From positions 4,836,001 through 4,900,000 of the forward strand of contig NC_018027.1 of NCBI RefSeq assembly GCF_000266905.1: a DNA stretch of 64,000 nucleotides, written 5' to 3'. The translations under genes and the position numbers were made by a program. Below the pieces are notes generated by a model, which was not told the DNA's origin, ran no database searches, and was given only the letters and a program-made list of their open reading frames with translations. Source of the DNA: Mycolicibacterium chubuense NBB4. Lineage in GTDB: Bacteria > Actinomycetota > Actinomycetes > Mycobacteriales > Mycobacteriaceae. Below are positions 52,609 to 61,932 of the stretch, piece after piece. Position 1 is the stretch's first letter; every line of letters starts with the position of its first letter.

Positions 52609-53514
52609 TCAGGCGCCGTACACCGGTACCGGGGTGCGGGCCTTGCCCACCAGATCGCCGACGACCGGGCCCAGCTCCGCAGGGTCCCACCGCGCGCCCC
52701 TGTCGATCTCCGGTCCGTGCGCCCAGCCCTCGGCGAGGCGGATCTTGCCGCCTTCGACCTCGAACACCTTGCCCGTGACGTCGCGGGATTCGACGCTGCC
52801 CAGCCACACCACCAGCGGTGAGATGTTCTCCGGCGCCATCGCGTCGAAGTCCTGATCCTGGGTCGACATCATCTCGGCGAAGACCGTCTCGGTCATCCGT
52901 GTGCGCGCCGACGGGGCGATGGCGTTGACGGTGACGCCGTAGCGGCCCATCTCGGCGGCGCCGACGAGCGTCAGCGCGGCGATCCCCGCCTTGGCGGCGC
53001 TGTAGTTGGCCTGTCCGACGCTACCCTGAAGTCCCGCACCCGAACTCGTGTTGATGATGCGCGCCTCGACGGTGTCGCCCGCCTTCGACTTCGCGCGCCA
53101 GTACGCCGCGGCGTGCTTCATCGTGGCGAAGTGGCCCTTGAGGTGGACAGCGGTGACCGCGTCGAATTCCTCCTCGCTGGTGTTGGCGAACATCCGGTCC
53201 CGCACGATGCCCGCATTGTTCACCAGCACGTCCAGGCCGCCGAACGAGTCGACGGCGGTCTGGATCAGCCCCTCGGCCTGCGCCCAGTCGGCGACGTTCG
53301 CGCCGCTGGTGACCGCTTCCCCACCGGACGCGACGATTTCGTCGACCACGCCCTGCGCGGCACTGCCCCCACCGGCCGGTGAGCCGTCGAGACCGACGCC
53401 GATGTCGTTGACCACCACCCGCGCGCCTTCGGCGGCGAACGCCAGAGCATGCGCCCGGCCGATTCCGCCGCCCGCACCCGTCACGATGACCACACGGCCG
53501 TCGAGCAGTCCCAT
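52609..53514 (-). CDS. Short-chain dehydrogenase (Rv3548c-like)
   Basis: 301 residues from the ATG at 53514. NAD-binding TGAGGGIGRAHALAFA (12-27), NNAG near 93-96, the catalytic Ser in INTSSGAG and YSAAKAG (YxxxK). The longer C-terminal part with VFEVEGGKIRLAEGW is typical of the steroid or hydroxyacyl-CoA dehydrogenase-like SDRs of the KstR2 regulon. Substrate unknown, likely a C/D-ring CoA intermediate. It ends 1 bp from ddn in convergent orientation. Confidence 0.85.
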   Translation of the reverse strand: MGLLDGRVVIVTGAGGGIGRAHALAFAAEGARVVVNDIGVGLDGSPAGGGSAAQGVVDEIVASGGEAVTSGANVADWAQAEGLIQTAVDSFGGLDVLVNNAGIVRDRMFANTSEEEFDAVTAVHLKGHFATMKHAAAYWRAKSKAGDTVEARIINTSSGAGLQGSVGQANYSAAKAGIAALTLVGAAEMGRYGVTVNAIAPSARTRMTETVFAEMMSTQDQDFDAMAPENISPLVVWLGSVESRDVTGKVFEVEGGKIRLAEGWAHGPEIDRGARWDPAELGPVVGDLVGKARTPVPVYGA

Positions 53515-53531
53515 TTCCGTTGTCTCCTTGC

Positions 53532-54311
53532 TTATCTGATGTCTGCAGTGGTGGTGGACAGGTAGTGCGGCGGCTCCCCGCCGCCGTGCACCTCGAGGGT
53601 GGCGCCACTGATGTAGGACGCCGCATCCGACGCCAGGAACGCGGTCGCCCAGCCCACGTCGGTGGGCTTGGCGAGCCGACCCAGCGGCACGTTCTTCGAG
53701 ATGGCCGCAATCGAATCCGCGTCGCCGTAGAACAGTTCGGACTGTTCGGTCTCGACCATGCCGACCACAACGGAGTTCACCCGGACCTTGGGCGCCCATT
53801 CCACCGCCAGCGTCGCGGTGAGGTTGTCCACCCCGGCCTTGGCGGCGCCGTAGGCCGCAGTCCCCGGAGTCGGCCGGTGCCCGCTCACACTCGAGATGTT
53901 GACGATCGCCCCGCCGGAATCCTGGCCCTGCATGACCGCGTTCGCGTGCGACGAAACCGAGAGCGGGCCAAGCAGATTGAGCGCAATGATCTTGGTGCTG
54001 AACTTCGCCGACGCATCGGATGCGGGCACGTATGGTGATCCGCCGGCATTGTTGACGACCACGTCGAGACGACCGTGGTCGGCGACGATGCCGTCGATCA
54101 GCGCCTTCACCGCGTCGTCGTCGCGGATGTCGCACGGCCGGAACTCGTACGGCAGACCGTCGACCGGTCGTCGCGCGCACGTCACGACCGTGGCGCCCTG
54201 ATCACCGAAGACCTTGCTGATGCCGGCGCCGACACCGCGAACACCCCCCGTGACGAGCACGACGCGTCCGGTGAGACCCAGGCTGATAGCGCTGTCGACG
54301 GCGTCAGTCAC
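53532..54311 (-). CDS. Short-chain dehydrogenase (Rv3549c-like)
   Basis: 259 residues from the GTG at 54311, favoured because the KstR2 box lies just upstream; an ATG at 54368 would put that box inside the gene. TGGVRGVGAGISKVFG (NAD motif), NNAGGSPYV, INISSVSGHRP and YGAAKAG (YxxxK) are in order. Classical SDR, likely acting on a steroid C/D-ring intermediate. 17 bp upstream of the other SDR, so one transcript. Confidence 0.86.
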   Translation of the reverse strand: MTDAVDSAISLGLTGRVVLVTGGVRGVGAGISKVFGDQGATVVTCARRPVDGLPYEFRPCDIRDDDAVKALIDGIVADHGRLDVVVNNAGGSPYVPASDASAKFSTKIIALNLLGPLSVSSHANAVMQGQDSGGAIVNISSVSGHRPTPGTAAYGAAKAGVDNLTATLAVEWAPKVRVNSVVVGMVETEQSELFYGDADSIAAISKNVPLGRLAKPTDVGWATAFLASDAASYISGATLEVHGGGEPPHYLSTTTADIR

Positions 54312-54326
54312 TGTGCTAGCGTACCA

Positions 54327-54340
54327 AGCAAGTGCTTGCT
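54327..54340. promoter_or_regulatory. KstR2 operator
   Basis: AGCAAGTGCTTGCT matches the KstR2 palindrome ANCAAGNNCTTGNT exactly. It lies between the divergent SDR pair (start 54311) and echA20 (start 54380) and should control both in response to ring-derived CoA thioesters (HIP-CoA). Confidence 0.9.
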
Positions 54341-54379
54341 TAGGTAGCCACCCCCGTTCGAGAGTCAACTGGAGCGCCC

Positions 54380-55138
54380 ATGACGATCAGCACCAAGACC
54401 GTGGAACCGGGCATCGCCTCGGTCACCGTCGACTATCCGCCCGTGAACGCGATTCCGTCGCGCGGCTGGTTCGAACTCGCCGACGCCATCACCGCGGCCG
54501 GCCGCGACATGGGCACGCACGTGGTGATCCTTCGCGCCGAGGGGCGCGGTTTCAACGCAGGCGTCGACATCAAGGAGATGCAGAACACCGAGGGATTCAC
54601 CGCGCTGATCGACGCCAACCGCGGTTGCTTCGAGGCCTTCCGCGCGGTCTACGAGTGTGCGGTGCCGGTCGTCGCCGCCGTCAACGGCTTCTGCGTCGGG
54701 GGCGGCATCGGGCTGGTGGGCAACGCGGACGTCATCGTCGCCAGCGACGACGCGAAGTTCGGCCTGCCCGAGGTCGAGCGCGGCGCACTCGGTGCGGCCA
54801 CCCACCTGTCCCGCCTTGTGCCGCAACACATGATGCGCCGGCTCTTCTTCACCGCGGCCACCGTCGGCGCCGAGACACTGCACCAGTTCGGCTCGGTGCA
54901 CGAGGTCGTGCCCCGGCCGGAACTCGACGAGGCCGCGCTGCGGGTGGCGCGCGACATCGCCGCCAAGGACACCCGCGTGATCCGCGCCGCCAAGGAGGCG
55001 CTGAATTTCATCGACGTGCAGAAAGTGAACTCGAGTTACCGCATGGAGCAGGGCTTCACGTTCGAGCTGAACCTGGCCGGGGTGTCCGATGAGCACCGCG
55101 ACGCGTTCGCCGGAACCGGCAAGGGATCGACCAAATGA
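54380..55138 (+). CDS. echA20: Crotonase-family ring D hydrolase
   Basis: 252 residues. Crotonase fold: ILRAEGRGFNAGVDIKEM with the first oxyanion-hole residue and VNGFCVGGGIGLVGNADVI with the second. In M. tuberculosis EchA20 opens ring D of the indanone CoA intermediate by hydrolysis. The stop overlaps ipdA (ATGA). First gene of echA20-ipdA-ipdB-ipdC. Confidence 0.92.
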   Translation: MTISTKTVEPGIASVTVDYPPVNAIPSRGWFELADAITAAGRDMGTHVVILRAEGRGFNAGVDIKEMQNTEGFTALIDANRGCFEAFRAVYECAVPVVAAVNGFCVGGGIGLVGNADVIVASDDAKFGLPEVERGALGAATHLSRLVPQHMMRRLFFTAATVGAETLHQFGSVHEVVPRPELDEAALRVARDIAAKDTRVIRAAKEALNFIDVQKVNSSYRMEQGFTFELNLAGVSDEHRDAFAGTGKGSTK

Positions 55139-56049
55139 GCGACAAGCGAACGACTCTCGACGAGGCGGTCGCCTCGGTGAGCAGCGGCATGACCATCGGC
55201 ATCGGCGGCTGGGGTTCCCGGCGCAAGCCGATGGCGTTCGTGCGCGCACTGCTGCGCACCGATGTCACCGACCTCACCGTGGTCACCTACGGCGGCCCGG
55301 ACCTCGGCCTGCTGTGCTCGGCCGGCAAGGTCAAGCGGGCCTACTACGGCTTCGTGTCCCTGGATTCGCCGCCGTTCTACGATCCCTGGTTCGCGAAGGC
55401 CCGCACCTCGGGCGCGATCGAGGCCCGCGAGATGGACGAGGGCATGCTGCGCTGCGGCCTGCAGGCGGCAGCACAGCGGCTGCCGTTCCTGCCGATCCGC
55501 GCGGGCCTGGGCAGCGACGTGCGCGCGTTCTGGGGCGACGAACTGAAGACCGTGCGCTCGCCGTACCCGACTCCCGACATCCCCGAGTCGCTTCGCTCCA
55601 GCCCGCCGGAAGACGGCTACGAGGAGCTGGTCGCGATGCCGGCGCTGAGACTGGATGCGGCCTTCGTGCACATGAATGTCGGTGACGCGCAGGGTAATGC
55701 CGCCTACACCGGCATCGACCCGTACTTCGACGACCTGTTCCTGATGTCCGCGGCGCAGCGGTTCCTGTCGGTGGAGAAGGTGGTGTCCACCGAGGAGCTC
55801 GTCAAGTCCGTTCCGCCACAGGCCTTGCTGATCAACCGCATGATGGTCGACTCCGTCGTCGAGGCCCCGAACGGTGCGCACTTCACCACCGCGGAGCCGG
55901 ACTATCGCCGGGACGAGAAGTTCCAGAGGCACTACGCCGAAGCCGCCGCATCCGAGGAGACGTGGGCGGACTTCGTCAACACCTATCTGTCCGGCAGCGA
56001 GGCCGACTACCAGGCCGCGGTGCGAGCATTCAAGGAGGCACAGGCATGA
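55135..56049 (+). CDS. ipdA: COCHEA-CoA hydrolase alpha subunit
   Basis: 304 residues. Family I CoA-transferase-like fold: GMTIGIGGWGSRRKPMAFVRAL at the start and the HMNVGDAQGNAAYTG region. With IpdB it opens ring C of the last cholesterol intermediate hydrolytically instead of moving CoA. Overlaps echA20 and ipdB by 4 bp. Confidence 0.93.
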   Translation: MSDKRTTLDEAVASVSSGMTIGIGGWGSRRKPMAFVRALLRTDVTDLTVVTYGGPDLGLLCSAGKVKRAYYGFVSLDSPPFYDPWFAKARTSGAIEAREMDEGMLRCGLQAAAQRLPFLPIRAGLGSDVRAFWGDELKTVRSPYPTPDIPESLRSSPPEDGYEELVAMPALRLDAAFVHMNVGDAQGNAAYTGIDPYFDDLFLMSAAQRFLSVEKVVSTEELVKSVPPQALLINRMMVDSVVEAPNGAHFTTAEPDYRRDEKFQRHYAEAAASEETWADFVNTYLSGSEADYQAAVRAFKEAQA

Positions 56050-56795
56050 TCTCGGCAACCCGCGCAGAGGTGTGCGCCGTCGCCTGTGCCGAACTGTTCC
56101 GCGATGCCGGCGAGATCATGGTCAGCCCGATGACCACCATCGTGTCGATCGGCGCCCGGCTGGCCCGGCTGACCTTCTCCCCCGACATCCTGCTCACCGA
56201 CGGTGAGGCGCGCCTCATCGCCGACACCCCGGCCATCGGCGCGGCCGCGGCCATCGAGGGCTGGATGCCGTTCGGCAGGGTCTTCGAGACGCTGGCGTGG
56301 GGCCGCCGGCACGTGGTGATGGGCGCCAACCAGATCGACCGCTACGGAAACCAGAACCTGTCGGCGTTCGGGCCCCTGCAGCACCCGACGCGTCAGATGT
56401 TCGGTGTCCGGGGCGCCCCGGGTAACACCATCAACCACGCCACCAGCTACTGGGTGGGCAATCACTCGAAGCGGGTCTTCGGCGACTCCGTCGACGTGGT
56501 GTCCGGAATCGGCTGGGACAAGGTCGATCCCGACAATCCGGCGTACCGCTTCGTCAACGTCTACCGGGTGGTGACCAACCTCGGGGTGTTCGACTTCAAC
56601 GGCCCCGATCACCAGATGCGGGCGGTTTCTCTGCACCCGGGTGTCGAGCCCGGCCAGGTGGCCGAGAACACCGCCTTCGAGGTGCACGGCCTGGACGAGG
56701 CGGCGACGACTCGGTTGCCGTCCGGGGACGAGCAGAAGCTCCTGCGCGAGGTGATCGACCCGAAGTCGCTGCGCGACAAAGAGGTGCGAATGTGA
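56046..56795 (+). CDS. ipdB: COCHEA-CoA hydrolase beta subunit
   Basis: 249 residues from the ATG at 56046. CoA-transferase beta-like subunit (SIGARLARLTFSPDILLTDGEA, VVMGANQIDRYGNQN, FDFNGPDHQMRAVSLHPGV). It supplies the acidic catalytic residue region of the IpdAB heterotetramer. Coupled to ipdA and ipdC by ATGA overlaps. Confidence 0.93.
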   Translation: MISATRAEVCAVACAELFRDAGEIMVSPMTTIVSIGARLARLTFSPDILLTDGEARLIADTPAIGAAAAIEGWMPFGRVFETLAWGRRHVVMGANQIDRYGNQNLSAFGPLQHPTRQMFGVRGAPGNTINHATSYWVGNHSKRVFGDSVDVVSGIGWDKVDPDNPAYRFVNVYRVVTNLGVFDFNGPDHQMRAVSLHPGVEPGQVAENTAFEVHGLDEAATTRLPSGDEQKLLREVIDPKSLRDKEVRM

Positions 56796-57871
56796 GTGGG
56801 GCGCGCCTGAAGACCCCGCTCACCGAGCTGGTCGGCATCGAGCACCCGGTCGTGCAGACCGGCATGGGCTGGGTCGCCGGCGCTCGCCTGGTGTCGGCCA
56901 CGTCCAACGCGGGCGGCCTGGGCATCCTCGCCTCGGCGACCATGACACTCGACGAGCTCGAGACCGCGGTGGCGAAAGTCAAGGCCGCCACCGACAAACC
57001 GTTCGGCATCAACATCCGCGCCGACGCCGGCGACGCGAACGACCGCGTCGACCTCCTGATCCGCGAAGGAGTCAAAGTCGCCTCCTTCGCCCTGGCTCCC
57101 AAGCCCGACCTGATCGCCAAGCTCAAAGAGGCCGGCGTCGTGGTCATCCCGTCCGTGGGGCTGGCCAAGCACGCGAAGAAGGTCGCCGGCTGGGGCGCCG
57201 ACGCCGTCATCGTGCAGGGCGGCGAGGGCGGCGGACACACCGGACCCATCGCCACCACGCTGCTGCTCCCGTCGGTGCTCGACGCCGTCGCCGACACCGG
57301 TATGCCGGTGATCGCCGCGGGGGGCTTCTTCGACGGCCGGGGTCTGGCCGCTGCGCTGTCCTACGGCGCCGCCGGCGTCGCGATGGGCACCCGGTTCCTC
57401 CTCACGTCGGACTCGACGGTTCCCGACGTGGTCAAGCAGCGTTATCTGCAGGCGGCGCTCGACGGCACCGTGGTGTCCACCCGGGTCGACGGGATGCCGC
57501 ACCGGGTGCTCCGTACGGGTCTGGTCGACAAGCTCGAGAGCGGTTCGCCCGTCCGAGGGTTCGCCGCGGCGGTGGGTAATGCGCAGAAGTTCAAGAAGAT
57601 GACCGGCATGACGTGGCGGTCGATGATCAAAGACGGCATGGCGATGCGCCACGGCAAGGACCTGACATGGTCGCAGGTCGTGATGGCCGCCAACACCCCG
57701 ATGCTGCTGAAAGCCGGCCTCGTCGAAGGCAACACCGACGCGGGCGTGCTGGCCTCCGGTCAGGTCGCCGGCATCATCTCCGATCTGCCCTCGTGCGCCG
57801 AACTGGTCCCTGCGATCGTCGCCGAGGCCATCGAACACCTGCAGTCAGCAACCGGCTACATCAAGCAGTGA
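56792..57871 (+). CDS. ipdC: Nitronate-monooxygenase-like flavin reductase of ring C/D degradation
   Basis: 359 residues, FMN TIM-barrel of the NMO/2-nitropropane dioxygenase family: VVQTGMGWVAGARLVSATSNAG at the N-terminus, VIVQGGEGGGHTGP and PVIAAGGFFDGRGLAAALSYGAAGVAMGTRF (split) as phosphate-binding parts. IpdC is needed for the step before IpdAB. Its 3' end overlaps the convergent propeller gene by 11 bp. Confidence 0.92.
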   Translation: MSGARLKTPLTELVGIEHPVVQTGMGWVAGARLVSATSNAGGLGILASATMTLDELETAVAKVKAATDKPFGINIRADAGDANDRVDLLIREGVKVASFALAPKPDLIAKLKEAGVVVIPSVGLAKHAKKVAGWGADAVIVQGGEGGGHTGPIATTLLLPSVLDAVADTGMPVIAAGGFFDGRGLAAALSYGAAGVAMGTRFLLTSDSTVPDVVKQRYLQAALDGTVVSTRVDGMPHRVLRTGLVDKLESGSPVRGFAAAVGNAQKFKKMTGMTWRSMIKDGMAMRHGKDLTWSQVVMAANTPMLLKAGLVEGNTDAGVLASGQVAGIISDLPSCAELVPAIVAEAIEHLQSATGYIKQ

Positions 57872-60332
57872 GCGGCACCACCGTCGTGACATAGCTGTCA
57901 CCGTCCTCCCGGGTTACGGTCACGTAGGGTGTCCCCGCACTGTCGACGATCACCGGCATGAGGCTGGTCTTCGGGTCGTTGATCGCGAGGATTCTGGTCG
58001 CCCCTGCAGGGGTCAACGCGTAGACACCGCCGTCCTGGTCGGACGAGAACACGCCGAAGCTGGCATAGGCGGTGCCGTCCGGGCCGAAAGTCAAGGGTTC
58101 GTTGAAGTAACCCTGGGATCGGTAGTCGACGGGATTGCGGTTGAGGAACCCGGTGACGTCCAGGCTGGCGACCACGGTGCCGGTGTTGTCGAAGGACACG
58201 ATGTGATAGGTCGGGTTCAGCGTGGTGGCGTAGCCTTCGACGGTAATGAGGTAACCGGTGCCGTCCGGGCCGAACTCGAGCGAATCATGGCCTGTCACAA
58301 GGTATCCCGGCAGAGTCGCGGTCACAGCGCCCGTTGACGCCGACACCACCGACACGGCGTGGTCGGCGCTGCCCGGCGTTTCGACGACCTGGTAGGCCCG
58401 CCCGTCGGCATCGAAGCTGACCGGTCGGGTGACTTCGGTCCCGTCGGGCAGGGCCACCGTGCCGGTGATCGTGCCGTCGGCGGACAGCACGGCGAGGTAG
58501 GAATGCCCTCCCGAGGTGTAGGCAACGTAGCCGGTGTTGTCCGGGTTGGGGGTGGGGAAACCCTCGGTCGGCGGTCGCGGATATCCGGACTGCACGATGT
58601 CGCCGGCAATCTCGGTCTGGGTGACGCTGCCGTCCGGCCGGTACACGGCGACGCTATAGGTCTTCGTGACGTAGTCGTACACCGACGCGTACACCGTGCC
58701 GTCGGGGGTGACGTCGATCGGGTCGATCAGATACCCGATGCCGGGTTGCGAGATCTCGATGGCGGTCGCGCCGATCCTCGCGATGCTGGTCGTTCCCACG
58801 GCGTTGTTCACGACCGGGACGTACACACCGTCGCCGGCCGGAACGAGGCGGTAGGTGGAGACGTCGCCGTCGATGTGGCGAATGGTGCTGGAATTCCCGG
58901 TGAAGGTGTAGACGTCGGTGACACGGGCACCGTCGGCATTGTCGTAGGTGACCGCCCAATAGCCGCGGCCGTCTGTTCCGATCACCGGCTGACCTACCAC
59001 CTGCACGTCAGATCGCGGCGCCGTCCTCCTCACCGTCCCGTCAGGGCCGATCGCCATCAGCACGGTGGCCTGGCTGAAGAGGTTCTGCGTGAGCAGGTAG
59101 GCACTGCCGTCGGGTGCGACCACAGGGGGACTCGGGGAGATGAACGCCGAGTAGACCCGCGTGGTGTTGTTGGGTGAGATGCGGATCAGTTTGTGCCCCA
59201 GGTCGAAAGAGGGATTGATCCGCGTTTCCACATAGGCGGTGCCGTCGGCTGCCAGCGAGACGGGCGCGAGCACGTTTCCGCTGGCCGAACCTGCCGGTCG
59301 GACCAGCCCGCTGGGCCCGATCTCCGAAACGAAGGTCCGGTTGAGCAGCGGGCTGTAGGTGGTGACGAGCAGGCTGCCGTCATCGCGTGCGACTGCGTTG
59401 GACGCCTCGGTCGGGGCTCCGAAGAGGGTGCGGGTCTTGAGCACCCGGCCGTCGGGACCGACGATGCTGACCCGTGTGCCACCGGTGAGCCGGCCGGTGG
59501 TGGCGTTGGCCTCGACGGTGACCTGATAGATGGTGCCGTCTGCGCCGATGACGACCGGTTGCGTCGCCAACCCCGGCGTGGACGTGCTGCTCGCATCCGG
59601 CGCCACCTCACAGCCGGTGGCCGCGATGCGGGTGAAGGCAGCGGCGTCGCGAAGTTCGCCAAGCTGACGCCGCGCGGCGGCCAGCATCGTCCACAGCAAC
59701 GGGGAAGCGCCGGGAGGTTCCGGGGCGTCCGGGCGATGGGAGGTGGCCCGCGGCGCGAAGAGCGCCTTGACGGTCCTTGGGACTTCGGGCGCCGCCGAGA
59801 CGACCCCGACGGCGTCGGTGCCGGTCCCAGCCGGGGACGGGTCGACGTCCTTGATGGAGATGCGGTGCGCTCTCGACTCGGGGACGCTGACGGGGGTTCG
59901 AGCCGGTTCGTCGAGCCCGAGAGCGGCCTTTCTCGGCCGGGCAGATTTGCTCGACGTGGTGTCGTCGGTGTCCTCTTTCGCCTGGGACGTGGTACGACCG
60001 TCAGCCTCAGCCTGCGCAGCATGGGTGCCGGCCGCCGGGGCGCGACGACTGCCGTGAGAGCGGCGCTTCGCTGCAGAACGGTCTGTCGCCTCGGAGCTTT
60101 CCTCGGAGCTCTCACTCGATCCGGCGCTCTCCGTGGAGGCAGCCGGGCGTGCCCGCTCATGCCTGAGCGGTCCGTGTCCCCGCGCAGAGTCACCCGAGTT
60201 CTGCGAGGCCGCCGCCGAGCCGCTGTTGTTCGGCTCCGCCCAGGCCACCCCGGGCATCACCGCCACGGCCGAACCGATGCCCAGCGCGACAGCCAACGCG
60301 CCCACCCGGCCGACATGTTTCTCCAACGCCAC
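57861..60332 (-). CDS. Large secreted beta-propeller-like protein
   Basis: 823 residues. Signal peptide (VGRVGALAVALGIGSAVAVM to VAWA, about 32), a mycobacterial type of export signal. A 170-residue low-complexity Ser/Glu/Arg/Ala region follows, then about 550 residues of repeated blades with the pattern GPDGTxY or ADGTAYV (VIGADGTIYQVT, SLAADGTAYVET, VTPDGTVYASVY, FGPDGTGYLIT, FGPDGTAYASF), about 12 to 14 units. Function unknown; such propellers bind proteins or polysaccharides at the surface. It takes the place of fdxB/Rv3555c seen in M. tuberculosis. Confidence 0.75.
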   Translation of the reverse strand: MALEKHVGRVGALAVALGIGSAVAVMPGVAWAEPNNSGSAAASQNSGDSARGHGPLRHERARPAASTESAGSSESSEESSEATDRSAAKRRSHGSRRAPAAGTHAAQAEADGRTTSQAKEDTDDTTSSKSARPRKAALGLDEPARTPVSVPESRAHRISIKDVDPSPAGTGTDAVGVVSAAPEVPRTVKALFAPRATSHRPDAPEPPGASPLLWTMLAAARRQLGELRDAAAFTRIAATGCEVAPDASSTSTPGLATQPVVIGADGTIYQVTVEANATTGRLTGGTRVSIVGPDGRVLKTRTLFGAPTEASNAVARDDGSLLVTTYSPLLNRTFVSEIGPSGLVRPAGSASGNVLAPVSLAADGTAYVETRINPSFDLGHKLIRISPNNTTRVYSAFISPSPPVVAPDGSAYLLTQNLFSQATVLMAIGPDGTVRRTAPRSDVQVVGQPVIGTDGRGYWAVTYDNADGARVTDVYTFTGNSSTIRHIDGDVSTYRLVPAGDGVYVPVVNNAVGTTSIARIGATAIEISQPGIGYLIDPIDVTPDGTVYASVYDYVTKTYSVAVYRPDGSVTQTEIAGDIVQSGYPRPPTEGFPTPNPDNTGYVAYTSGGHSYLAVLSADGTITGTVALPDGTEVTRPVSFDADGRAYQVVETPGSADHAVSVVSASTGAVTATLPGYLVTGHDSLEFGPDGTGYLITVEGYATTLNPTYHIVSFDNTGTVVASLDVTGFLNRNPVDYRSQGYFNEPLTFGPDGTAYASFGVFSSDQDGGVYALTPAGATRILAINDPKTSLMPVIVDSAGTPYVTVTREDGDSYVTTVVPLTA

Positions 60333-60447
60333 AGCGAATCTCCCCCGCTCGATGATCAGTGACCATAATCGTTAGCCGGTCGCCTCACGGTCAAGAGGGA
60401 AAACCGCTCGCGTTCTCCGTCGAATTCAGCAACCAGGGCATGGATCG

Positions 60448-60520
60448 TGAAGCAAAGAGCTTCATTGATTGAAAATGAAGCTATAGTCTTCATATGGTCC
60501 AAGTGAAGCGCGGAGCTTCA
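60448..60520. promoter_or_regulatory. Three evenly spaced palindromic operators at the satD start
   Basis: TGAAGC-5 nt-GCTTCA occurs at 60448-60464, with one mismatch (TCTTCA) at 60476-60492, and perfectly at 60504-60520. The copies are exactly 28 bp apart, and the satD ATG (60494) lies between the second and third. Likely autoregulatory sites for SatD. Confidence 0.75.
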
Positions 60521-61141
60521 ACGCCGAGGGCGACGCTGATCGGCGACGTCGTCGGCTCGCGCGAGTTCGCCGACCGCCGGGCACTCCATCGCCGGCTGAC
60601 CGCAGCACTGGTCACCGTCGCCGACACCGCCGTCGACGCGCCCGCGGTCACGGTCGGCGACGAGTTCCAGGGCGCCTTCCGCACCGTCGGACAGGCGATC
60701 GACGCCGCGCTGACGCTACGCCTGACCCTGGCGCCGGACGTCGATGTCCGCTTCGGACTCGGCTGGGGCCCAATCACCACACTCGACGAGCACGCCGGTG
60801 TTCAGGACGGCCCTGGGTGGTGGGCGGCCCGCGAAGCCATCGAGTGGACCGCGGCCGCCCAGCAGCAGGCCGGCCTGACGCATGTGCGTACCGCGTTCCG
60901 CAACGACACCGGCGAGGGCGCCGACCCGCACGCGGTCAACGCAGCCCTGATGTGTCGGGATCATCTGATTGGATCGCTGGACGCCCGTTCCCTGCGGATA
61001 CTCGCCGGGATGCGGGCCGGGCTATCGAAGAAGGAGTTGGCCATGGCGGAGCACATCAGCGCCTCGGCGGTGTCCCAACGCGCAGGCCGGGCCGGGCTGG
61101 ACCTGATCCTCGCCGCCGCCGAGGAACTTCGGCAGATCTGA
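60494..61141 (+). CDS. SatD-family regulator-like protein
   Basis: 215 residues. SatD family: IGDVVGSREFADRRALHRRL at the N-terminus, TVGDEFQGAF and FGLGWGPI in the cyclase-like alpha/beta domain, and a C-terminal helix-turn-helix (LSKKELAMAEHISASAVSQR, about 178-197). The name comes from streptococcal SatD; its biochemical role is not known. The start codon is surrounded by three palindromes. Its TGA overlaps the ATG of the next gene, so the two work as a pair. Confidence 0.82.
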   Translation: MVQVKRGASTPRATLIGDVVGSREFADRRALHRRLTAALVTVADTAVDAPAVTVGDEFQGAFRTVGQAIDAALTLRLTLAPDVDVRFGLGWGPITTLDEHAGVQDGPGWWAAREAIEWTAAAQQQAGLTHVRTAFRNDTGEGADPHAVNAALMCRDHLIGSLDARSLRILAGMRAGLSKKELAMAEHISASAVSQRAGRAGLDLILAAAEELRQI

Positions 61142-61878
61142 TGGGTGCTCTGGCCGTGTTCCTGATCGCGGTCGGTGTCGCAGACATCTGTCGCAAGCTC
61201 AGCGCGCATCGCCGGCTACCTCTGGCGGCCGGCCCGCTGACGGTTGTCGCCTGCGCCGCGTTGGCCGGGCTGTGGCACCGCGGCGACGTCGTGCTGCTGA
61301 TCGTCGCTGCCGCGGTGTCGGTCGCGTGGGTGGCACTCGGTAGCGCGGCCGAGCACACGGGGAGCCGGCAGGGCCGGGCGCTGGCGGTGTTCGGTGCGGG
61401 CATCCTGCTCATGGTCGCGTTCGGCGGCTGGTCGTCGGAGGTGGCCGGGCCGGTGGGCCGGTGGCTGCCCTGGGTGGGGCTGGAGCAGGTGGAACCCAGC
61501 CGGGCGTTGATGATCGTCGGGGTCGTCCTGCTGCAGTTGGTCACCGCAAATCAGTTGGTGCGCTTGATTCTCGGCGCGGTCGGCGCAGTCCGCCCGGCCG
61601 GCGTCCCCCAACCGTCGGACCGACTCAAGGGCGGCCGGCTGCTGGGGCCGATGGAACGCCTGCTGATCGTCGGCCTGGCGCTGGGCGGTCAGTTCGGCGC
61701 GGCGTCGGCGGTGATCGCGGCCAAAGGCATCATCCGTTTTCCCGAGCTCAACGCCGCGCGCAAGGAGTCGGCGGAGCCGGGTGGCTCCGGGATCGACGAG
61801 GTCACCGAATACTTCCTGGTCGGCAGCTTCGCGAGCTGGCTGATCGCCCTTGCGGGTCTGGCCCTCACGGCGGCCTGA
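61141..61878 (+). CDS. Polytopic membrane protein, SatD partner
   Basis: 245 residues with about six to seven hydrophobic segments (ALAVFLIAVGVADI, LTVVACAALAGLW, VVLLIVAAAVSVAWVAL, ALAVFGAGILLMVAFGG, ALMIVGVVLLQLV, LIVGLALGGQFGAASAVIAA, WLIALAGLALTAA). No catalytic motif visible. The same pair of a SatD-like protein and a small DUF membrane protein occurs in many actinobacteria, to my knowledge without a known function. Confidence 0.75.
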   Translation: MGALAVFLIAVGVADICRKLSAHRRLPLAAGPLTVVACAALAGLWHRGDVVLLIVAAAVSVAWVALGSAAEHTGSRQGRALAVFGAGILLMVAFGGWSSEVAGPVGRWLPWVGLEQVEPSRALMIVGVVLLQLVTANQLVRLILGAVGAVRPAGVPQPSDRLKGGRLLGPMERLLIVGLALGGQFGAASAVIAAKGIIRFPELNAARKESAEPGGSGIDEVTEYFLVGSFASWLIALAGLALTAA

Positions 61879-61932
61879 CCGTCTCTGGCGAATCGGCCGC
61901 GCTGGCCCGGTCGTCTTCCTAGACTCGGCCGG

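Noticed and set aside
54365..56058. Long minus-strand frames opposite echA20 and ipdA
   Set aside because: Mirrors of well-identified genes with matching third-position GC bias.
59193..60362. 389-residue plus-strand frame opposite the propeller gene
   Set aside because: A complement of low-complexity Ser/Ala/Arg coding DNA; no recognisable domain.
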